A stretch of 11,941 nucleotides of DNA from Verrucomicrobiales bacterium (lineage in GTDB: Bacteria > Verrucomicrobiota > Verrucomicrobiia > Verrucomicrobiales > DEV007). A program made the position numbers and the translations under genes. The DNA lies in contig JACETS010000069.1 in assembly GCA_013911195.1 (NCBI GenBank), positions 1 to 11,941 of the forward strand. The letters run 5' to 3'. Below, in pieces: positions 6,588 through 11,941 of the stretch; within the stretch, counting starts at the first letter, position 1, and the number at the start of each line of letters is the position of its first letter. Under the pieces are notes generated by a model. The model saw nothing but the letters and a program-made list of their open reading frames with translations, ran no database searches and was not told the DNA's origin.

Positions 6588-9239
6588 TTAACTTTTAGGA
6601 AGCATATTTAGGAATTCTTCGCGCATTTTCATCATATTGCTGTCGAAGGATTTTAATTTTTGTTCGGATTGACTATGAACTGCTTTGAGCTCGTTTAAAA
6701 CAATGAGATGCTTGTTCTCCGAATCAATGATTGGTTTGAGTTGTGCTTCAATCTCCTGCTGAAGCTTTAATGATTTGGTCAGTATTGATTTTGCATCTGG
6801 GACTTGGGTTTCAAGTGATTCCGTATTTGATGAAATTCTTTTAGTGAACTCTTTTATCTTATTTTTTTCCTCTGTTATTTCTGCTTTATACTCTTTTTTA
6901 ATTTCATCAGACACCGATTCAATTGTGGATTCAATTGTTTTTAGTATGGATTTCCTATTTTTAAGAATGGTTTTATCAATTTCAATTCTAGCTTTAAGTC
7001 TGGAACTTTCATTAATGGCGATCTGTAGTTTTTTTTGATTTTCTGAAATTAGTACTCTCACATCCTGGAGCTCTTTTTCTTTTTGTTCTCTGGTTTTAGT
7101 CAGGTTTTTTTGTTTAGTGTTAGCCGCCTCATAATCATCAAGTGTTTGATTGAATAGTTCCTCTATCGGTAAACGCTCTTTAAGCTTTTGGTGCCTTACA
7201 TGATTAAATTTTTGAGCCTGCCAAAAAATTAATTGGGAGGATGCTTTCTGAGAATCAACATTAAGGGAATTAACTTTAGAAAGTTTAGATTTAACAGTTT
7301 CATCCAAACTGGTCTTTTGGGAAATGACAGTTTTAAGTTGCGATTCAGAATTAACTATTTCTTTATCTGTTTGGGTTAGGAGAACTTCATTTTTTTGAAT
7401 TTCAATTCTCCGAGCAGAAATACTTAAATTGATTTTTTGGATTTCTTCTTCTTTTGTTTTTATTTCAGATTGGATCAAAGCTAACTTTGATTGGAGTGAC
7501 TTTGTTTTTTCTGGGTCTTCTTTTGTCTTCTCTAATAATTTAACGATTTGTGATTCTTCCTTTTTGAAGTTTGTAATATTTTGTTGGCTTTCTTTTTGAG
7601 CCTTAATGTCTGAATCAAGATTTGTTTTTGAGGTGCTTAATTGGTTGGATGTATTTGTTTTTGTTTTCCTCTTTTCTTCTAACTGATTATTTATAGAGTT
7701 AATTTTTTCGATAACCGGATTTAATTGAGCGAGAGATTCTTGATGAGAGCTTTTGGCTTTGCTGATCTTTTGTTCCGTTAAGTTTGTCTGTGAATTCGCA
7801 ATCTCGATGCGAGTAGCAATGTGAGGCGGGTTGCCCAATAGATTTCCAATTAACTTTCCATCAGCAGTGTTATGGATTTGAATGCTGCCGTCCCAACTTC
7901 CTGAAATCAGTTTTGACCCATCATGATTGAATGATGTTGTTACGATGATCTCAGGACCAGCCTTGGTTGACATCTTTTGCGTGCCGTTAGCATCCCAAAC
8001 TTTTGCCGTTCTATCGCGTCCACAGCTTGCTATTCTTCCATCTCCAGTAAAGGTCATGTCTAGTACTCCACCTCCATGGCCAGTCCAGTTTTTCACCTGT
8101 TTGCCTTCGTTCATTTCCCAAAGTCTAATTGAGCCGTCCTCTGAAGCCGATGAAACGACGTTTGAATCAGATCGCCAGCTAATTGCAGTAACCGATTTAG
8201 TGTGAGCTTTTAGTGTGTAGAAGAGATTACCTGTTTGTGCTTCCCAAATATACAAACCACCGTTTCTGTCTCCAGAGGCTAATAGAACTCCATCAGGACT
8301 AAATGACAATGAAGTCACCCAATCGGTATGTTTTTTTATATTGGCAACTTCTTCTCCAGTTGAAGTTTCATATATTTTAACTCTTCTACCGGGTCCCCCA
8401 AGTGCCACTAGCGAATGATCAGATGTAAGATCTGCTGCAAGTACTGAATCAAATTCTGAACCTATATCGAATACTCTTTTTCCTGTTTTGATCTCCCAGC
8501 CAATGACTTTTCCAGATTTTCCTCCACGGCCGCCTCCGGCGATTAGTATGGAGCCGTTTCTACTAAAGGATAAAGTGCTTGGAGTGCCTTCAGGGAAGGG
8601 GAGTATTCCATTTAGCATTAGATTATCGCTATTATAAAGAAGGATTTGCTTAGGAACAGCTATTGCAATAAGAGGGGCCCATGGGCTTGATGCAATATCG
8701 AGTGCGCTAGCTGCTCTTGCGGATGTAGCTACTGGCTCGAGTGTCAGGTATTCTGGCATTGGAGGAGGGCCATCAGGTTTCCCTGTAGATGTTGTTTCCA
8801 AAGCAAGGTTGAAAGTAGGTTTTGCTTTCTTTGCTTTACTTCCACTATTTTCAAGAAGACCTGCAGATATCCATGAGCTAATGAGATCGAGTTTGTCTTT
8901 AGCCAGTTTTTCCCCCTTAGGTGGCATTATTGGCTCTTCTTTATGCGTTACTGACAGGTAGAGCCGACTGCCGCTAGGGTCGCCTGGATTCACAATTTCT
9001 CCAGATGAACCGCCTTGCATCGTGGCAGAATAGGTAGAGAGATCGAGTCCCCCTTTGGCCTTGTCGGGGTTGTGACAACTTAGGCAGCGATCAGCTAAAA
9101 TTGGACGTACGTGCTCCTCATAATTAATTTTGTCTTCCTGGGCTAAGGTATCAAATGATGCCGATATAGATATCAATAATATCAGTGAACGATACAGAGA
9201 ATGACCAAGCGAGGAATATTGAAATGGTATTAGGCTCAC
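6588..9239 (-). CDS. Secreted PSCyt1-WD40-coiled-coil protein
   Basis: An 883-residue protein with three parts. An N-terminal Sec-type signal (hydrophobic residues 18-30, possible cleavage after TLA at 33) exports it. A planctomycete-type cytochrome domain (about 38-128) carries the heme motif CLSCH (52-56) and MPPKG (Met105, likely distal ligand). Residues 178-480 contain seven WD40-type blades (for example LSFSPDGVLLASGDRNG and SEDGSIRLWEMNEGK), enough for one closed propeller. From about 483 to the end is some 400 residues of charged Lys/Glu/Gln/Ser-rich heptad-like sequence, predicted to be a long coiled coil. The GTG at 9239 is the most upstream usable start after an in-frame stop and leads directly into the signal peptide; no Shine-Dalgarno sequence precedes it. 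It begins 11 bases after the stop of the DUF1549/DUF1553 gene, a clear operon arrangement, suggesting that the two products act together at or outside the inner membrane. The biochemical role of such pairs is not established. Confidence 0.9.
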   Translation of the reverse strand: MSLIPFQYSSLGHSLYRSLILLISISASFDTLAQEDKINYEEHVRPILADRCLSCHNPDKAKGGLDLSTYSATMQGGSSGEIVNPGDPSGSRLYLSVTHKEEPIMPPKGEKLAKDKLDLISSWISAGLLENSGSKAKKAKPTFNLALETTSTGKPDGPPPMPEYLTLEPVATSARAASALDIASSPWAPLIAIAVPKQILLYNSDNLMLNGILPFPEGTPSTLSFSRNGSILIAGGGRGGKSGKVIGWEIKTGKRVFDIGSEFDSVLAADLTSDHSLVALGGPGRRVKIYETSTGEEVANIKKHTDWVTSLSFSPDGVLLASGDRNGGLYIWEAQTGNLFYTLKAHTKSVTAISWRSDSNVVSSASEDGSIRLWEMNEGKQVKNWTGHGGGVLDMTFTGDGRIASCGRDRTAKVWDANGTQKMSTKAGPEIIVTTSFNHDGSKLISGSWDGSIQIHNTADGKLIGNLLGNPPHIATRIEIANSQTNLTEQKISKAKSSHQESLAQLNPVIEKINSINNQLEEKRKTKTNTSNQLSTSKTNLDSDIKAQKESQQNITNFKKEESQIVKLLEKTKEDPEKTKSLQSKLALIQSEIKTKEEEIQKINLSISARRIEIQKNEVLLTQTDKEIVNSESQLKTVISQKTSLDETVKSKLSKVNSLNVDSQKASSQLIFWQAQKFNHVRHQKLKERLPIEELFNQTLDDYEAANTKQKNLTKTREQKEKELQDVRVLISENQKKLQIAINESSRLKARIEIDKTILKNRKSILKTIESTIESVSDEIKKEYKAEITEEKNKIKEFTKRISSNTESLETQVPDAKSILTKSLKLQQEIEAQLKPIIDSENKHLIVLNELKAVHSQSEQKLKSFDSNMMKMREEFLNMLPKS

Positions 9240-9250
9240 GAGTTTAATCG

Positions 9251-11941
9251 CTAATGGTTAAACATGAATTCTTTGGCGTTTAATAGGGCCCAAAAGAGAT
9301 CCTCTAGATCTTCTCTAGACTGTTTAGGATCAATATTAATTTTTGCGATAAGTTGGGTTTTCTCAGTTTGTGTTGGCTTTCGTCCAAATGTCCTAATGTA
9401 TAAAGAGTCAATAATTGCTTCCGAAGACTTACCTTCCTCAAGCATCGTTTGAACTACTTTTCCTGATCTGATTCGGTTGCCTGTGGCATCACCATTGATC
9501 AAGTGCAAAGCTTGTCCAAGGTTAGGCTCCATCTTAACCTCACAAGAACAGACTGTTTTTCTTTCTGCTCTGCCAAAGGTGCGTAGGAAATAGTTTGATA
9601 CGTTTCCATCAGCAATCTGAACGGCCCTTGCACCCAGTGGGAGTCCTCTAAATTTATTTTTTGTATCTGTCACCTGGCTAATGGCATCAAGCAAAACTTC
9701 TGCCCTCATTCTTCTGGATAGTGAGTGAGAAAAGTTCTTGGTGTCGCCCTCATTGGTGGTGTTCACCTTGGTGGAGAGTTGATAAGTTCTAGATGTACAA
9801 ATGTCTCGCACTAATTTTTTAAAGTCATAGTTGTATTCAGTGAAACGATTAGCAAGAGCATCTAGAAGTTGTGGATTTGATGCAGGGTTACTAATTCTAA
9901 CGTCATCAACCGGATCGATGATGCCGGTTCCGAAAAAGTGTGACCATACAATATTGGATAAGTTTCTCGAGAAGAATGGATTTTCTGGTGATGCCATCCA
10001 TTCTGCAAGGACGGCCCTACGGTCTTGGCCTCTTTTGATTTCTGGTTTTTCTGCTCCTAAAAATACAGGTTCCATGGTTTTGCCGCCAACTGGATGTTTC
10101 ATATCACCACTGGCTCTATTGTAGACGATTACCTCTCTAGGATCTTGTGCACTTTTTCGTCCGATTTGAGAGAAGAACGCAGCAAAGGAAAAGTAATCAT
10201 CCATAGTCCAACGGTCGAAAGGGTGATTGTGACATTGAGCGCATTGCAGTCTCATACCCATAAAGACCTGAGCAACGTTTTCCGATAATTTCAAAGTGTC
10301 CCTCTCAATTTGATAATAGTTCGTTGAGGGGCTATTGAAGGTTCCTCCAGTGGAGGAGAGTAATTCTTGGACTATCTTATTGAACGGAACGTTTTTTGCG
10401 ATTCTTTCCTGAAGCCAATTATAATAAAGAAGTGTGGCCTTATAACTAACTTGGTTGTTTGCATTTGTACTTATTTGAAGCAGTTCAGCAAATTTCATTA
10501 CCCATACTTCAGTGAATTCTTTTCTTGAAAGGAGTTTATCAACGACCTTATCTCTTTTGTCTTGGGATTGATCAGAGATGAAGGAGAGAAATTCCTCTTC
10601 TGTAGGCAGAGTGCCAGTAATATCGATTGTCGCTCTTCTGAGAAATTCTTGATCAGAGCAAAGGTTAGAGGGAAGAATTCTTAATTTATGAAGTTTTGCC
10701 GATACTGCTTCATCAATGTAATTTGTGGGAGGGAAGGATGGTCTCTGATATTCGAGATCATCGGGAATCACGATGACTTGAGAGCCAACAGTGAACGTGG
10801 CAAATCTGGCCATGACAAAAGCTTCGCCTCTGTTTCCTGCGGTCACCATGCCATCCTTGTCAATCGCTGCGGAGGGGGCGTTATTAGTTTCAAAAACCGT
10901 TAATGAAGTGACATCTCTTGTCGTTCCATCAGAGTAGCCGGCCACCGCTATGAATTGCTGAGTTCTTCCTTTTCCTTCAAGAACGGCCTGATCAGGATAA
11001 ATGTTCAGTGAAGTAGGAGTGGCTACGTCTTTAGGATCGTCAGGCGCGCCCGCCTGCAGCCATGAAACTAAGATGTCATGGTATTCGGAATCTTTATTGA
11101 AGAGTTTACCTCCAGTATGAGGAACGGCCTCTATGGCTTTTTCAACCAGTAAGCTTTCTGCTGGATAGGCCAGGTCGATTCGTCGACCGGAGAGTTCTCT
11201 AGTGACTCTGTGATAATCACCCACGGGATCATAACCAAAGAGTGAGAGCATGAATCCATCCTGACCTCTGGCCGATCCATGGCATGAACCATTGTTACAA
11301 CTTGCGCGCATGAATAGAGGCATTACATCAAGCCGGAAACTTATAGGTCTTTCTTTTTCAGAATCGGTAATTTTAATTGGTGTACTGGCACTTTTGCCAT
11401 GGAAGCTTATTTTTATGGAAGTATCTCCATCGCTTCTGGGCCTAAAAAGGTTGCCCTCAATGGTAACAAGAGAGGGGTCTTCAGTCTCAAATTCAACTTT
11501 GTCTGTAATATCGCGAGTGGTTCCATCGTTATAAGTGGCAACCGCAACCAGCCTTTGTAGATCAGAGTTAGTATTTAGAGAAACCTCTGGAGGAAAGATT
11601 TGGACACCTGCCAAATTGCTCGAATCATTTGCAATGTCTTCTTGAGTCATCGGCTCCCTATGGACCAAAATTAATTCGTCTGGCCATTGAGCGCCATTTT
11701 GTATCCAACTTGTAAGTAATGAGATTTCTTCCTGGTTTAGAGGTTCACCTTTTGGCGGCATGATTTCCTCGTCGTCATGCGGGAGTGAAATTCTTTCAAT
11801 CAATAAGCTGGCATCGGGATTGTTAGGAGTAACTGCTGCTCCGCTGTCGCCACCTTTTGATGAGGCTAACAGCGTACTCAAATTGAGGTCACCTTTTTGC
11901 TTTGTGGAGCTATGGCAGCTAACACAGCGACTCTCTAATAG
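9251..11941 (-). CDS. PSCyt1/Ig-like/DUF1549/DUF1553 cytochrome-type protein (N-terminus beyond window)
   Basis: Large secreted protein of the PVC-specific DUF1549 (PSCyt2)/DUF1553 (PSD1) family. The frame stays open to base 11941, so the start and signal peptide are outside; the TTG at 11881 is not the start because heme motif CVSCH is encoded upstream of it at visible residues 6-10. Numbering 896 visible residues from the right edge: PSCyt1 domain 1-80 with MPPKGE at 61; a Big_2-like Ig domain about 112-185; a second cytochrome-like domain about 203-303 with CNNGSCH (215-221); a second Big_2-like domain about 311-393; DUF1549 about 407-596 with CAQCHNHPFDRW (from 567); and DUF1553 from about 620 to the C-terminus, including CSCE and ALHLINGDATGNR. 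Thus three possible c-type heme sites are visible. The two Ig-like domains share the motif DGTTRD and look like an internal duplication. The downstream gene for the WD40-coiled-coil protein starts 11 bases after this stop. Proposed roles include periplasmic electron transfer or carbohydrate oxidation, but none is proven. Confidence 0.93.
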   Translation of the reverse strand, partial: LLESRCVSCHSSTKQKGDLNLSTLLASSKGGDSGAAVTPNNPDASLLIERISLPHDDEEIMPPKGEPLNQEEISLLTSWIQNGAQWPDELILVHREPMTQEDIANDSSNLAGVQIFPPEVSLNTNSDLQRLVAVATYNDGTTRDITDKVEFETEDPSLVTIEGNLFRPRSDGDTSIKISFHGKSASTPIKITDSEKERPISFRLDVMPLFMRASCNNGSCHGSARGQDGFMLSLFGYDPVGDYHRVTRELSGRRIDLAYPAESLLVEKAIEAVPHTGGKLFNKDSEYHDILVSWLQAGAPDDPKDVATPTSLNIYPDQAVLEGKGRTQQFIAVAGYSDGTTRDVTSLTVFETNNAPSAAIDKDGMVTAGNRGEAFVMARFATFTVGSQVIVIPDDLEYQRPSFPPTNYIDEAVSAKLHKLRILPSNLCSDQEFLRRATIDITGTLPTEEEFLSFISDQSQDKRDKVVDKLLSRKEFTEVWVMKFAELLQISTNANNQVSYKATLLYYNWLQERIAKNVPFNKIVQELLSSTGGTFNSPSTNYYQIERDTLKLSENVAQVFMGMRLQCAQCHNHPFDRWTMDDYFSFAAFFSQIGRKSAQDPREVIVYNRASGDMKHPVGGKTMEPVFLGAEKPEIKRGQDRRAVLAEWMASPENPFFSRNLSNIVWSHFFGTGIIDPVDDVRISNPASNPQLLDALANRFTEYNYDFKKLVRDICTSRTYQLSTKVNTTNEGDTKNFSHSLSRRMRAEVLLDAISQVTDTKNKFRGLPLGARAVQIADGNVSNYFLRTFGRAERKTVCSCEVKMEPNLGQALHLINGDATGNRIRSGKVVQTMLEEGKSSEAIIDSLYIRTFGRKPTQTEKTQLIAKINIDPKQSREDLEDLFWALLNAKEFMFNH
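10229..10243 (-). other. Heme-binding motif CAQCH at the end of DUF1549
   Basis: The codons give Cys-Ala-Gln-Cys-His followed by Asn-His-Pro-Phe-Asp-Arg-Trp, the signature end of the DUF1549 domain. It is a canonical CxxCH c-type heme attachment motif, distinct from the N-terminal CVSCH and the wider CNNGSCH of the same protein. Confidence 0.75.
11279..11299 (-). other. Extended heme-like motif CNNGSCH in second cytochrome module
   Basis: The codons spell Cys-Asn-Asn-Gly-Ser-Cys-His, that is CxxxxCH instead of CxxCH. From memory, large DUF1549 proteins often carry a related CNxGxCHG sequence, so this is probably a conserved family feature and not an error. Whether heme is attached at this wider spacing is unknown. 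Confidence 0.6.

Noticed and set aside
6775..7038. Plus-strand open frame rich in Ser, Leu, Phe and Ile opposite the coiled-coil region
   Set aside because: It is the complement of Lys/Glu/Ser-rich coiled-coil codons, which yields false hydrophobic membrane-like peptides.
11879..11881. TTG at 11881 as start of the DUF1549/DUF1553 gene
   Set aside because: The frame upstream encodes the CVSCH heme motif of the same PSCyt1 domain, and remains open to the window edge.
1..11941. CRISPR arrays, tRNA or rRNA genes, insertion sequences, attachment sites
   Set aside because: No regularly spaced direct repeats, cloverleaf-like segments, transposase or integrase motifs were seen on either strand.

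Overview
The window is AT-rich DNA from a Gram-negative bacterium, most likely of the PVC superphylum and probably Verrucomicrobiota; Planctomycetota is the alternative. The main taxonomic clue is the minus-strand pair of large secreted proteins with planctomycete-type cytochrome domains (PSCyt1, DUF1549/PSCyt2, DUF1553/PSD1), a family concentrated in those phyla. Two lipoproteins with clear lipoboxes fit a double-membrane cell. Species or habitat cannot be fixed from this sequence.

Layout. Seven protein genes fill almost everything; no gene-free stretch reaches 300 bases (the longest is about 100 bases, 3850-3949). Four genes lie on the plus strand: (1) a 5'-truncated PotD/PotF-type polyamine-binding lipoprotein, 1-1122; (2) a membrane Cache-HAMP-PAS hybrid histidine kinase, 1177-3849; (3) an exported or membrane-anchored protein built of about ten degenerate 32-residue helical repeats, 3950-5425; (4) a small SET-domain lysine methyltransferase with a lysine-rich tail, 5508-6068. 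Three genes lie on the minus strand and converge on the SET gene with only 10 bases between stop codons: (5) a LysM lipoprotein, 6079-6528; (6) a PSCyt1-WD40-coiled-coil protein, 6588-9239; (7) a large PSCyt1/Ig-like/DUF1549/DUF1553 protein, 9251 to the right edge, truncated at its N-terminus.

How they may work together. The polyamine-binding lipoprotein and the hybrid kinase are 54 bases apart and probably co-transcribed. They may form a periplasmic polyamine-sensing pair comparable in logic to Vibrio NspS-MbaA, although the binding protein could equally belong to a transporter encoded to the left. Genes 7 and 6 are 11 bases apart and form a secreted multi-heme cytochrome, WD40 and coiled-coil unit of the kind common in PVC bacteria, whose biochemical role is still not established. 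The repeat protein and the SET methyltransferase are the least explained items. No tRNA, rRNA, CRISPR array, insertion sequence, integrase or convincing intrinsic terminator was seen. Canonical Shine-Dalgarno sequences are missing in front of most starts.
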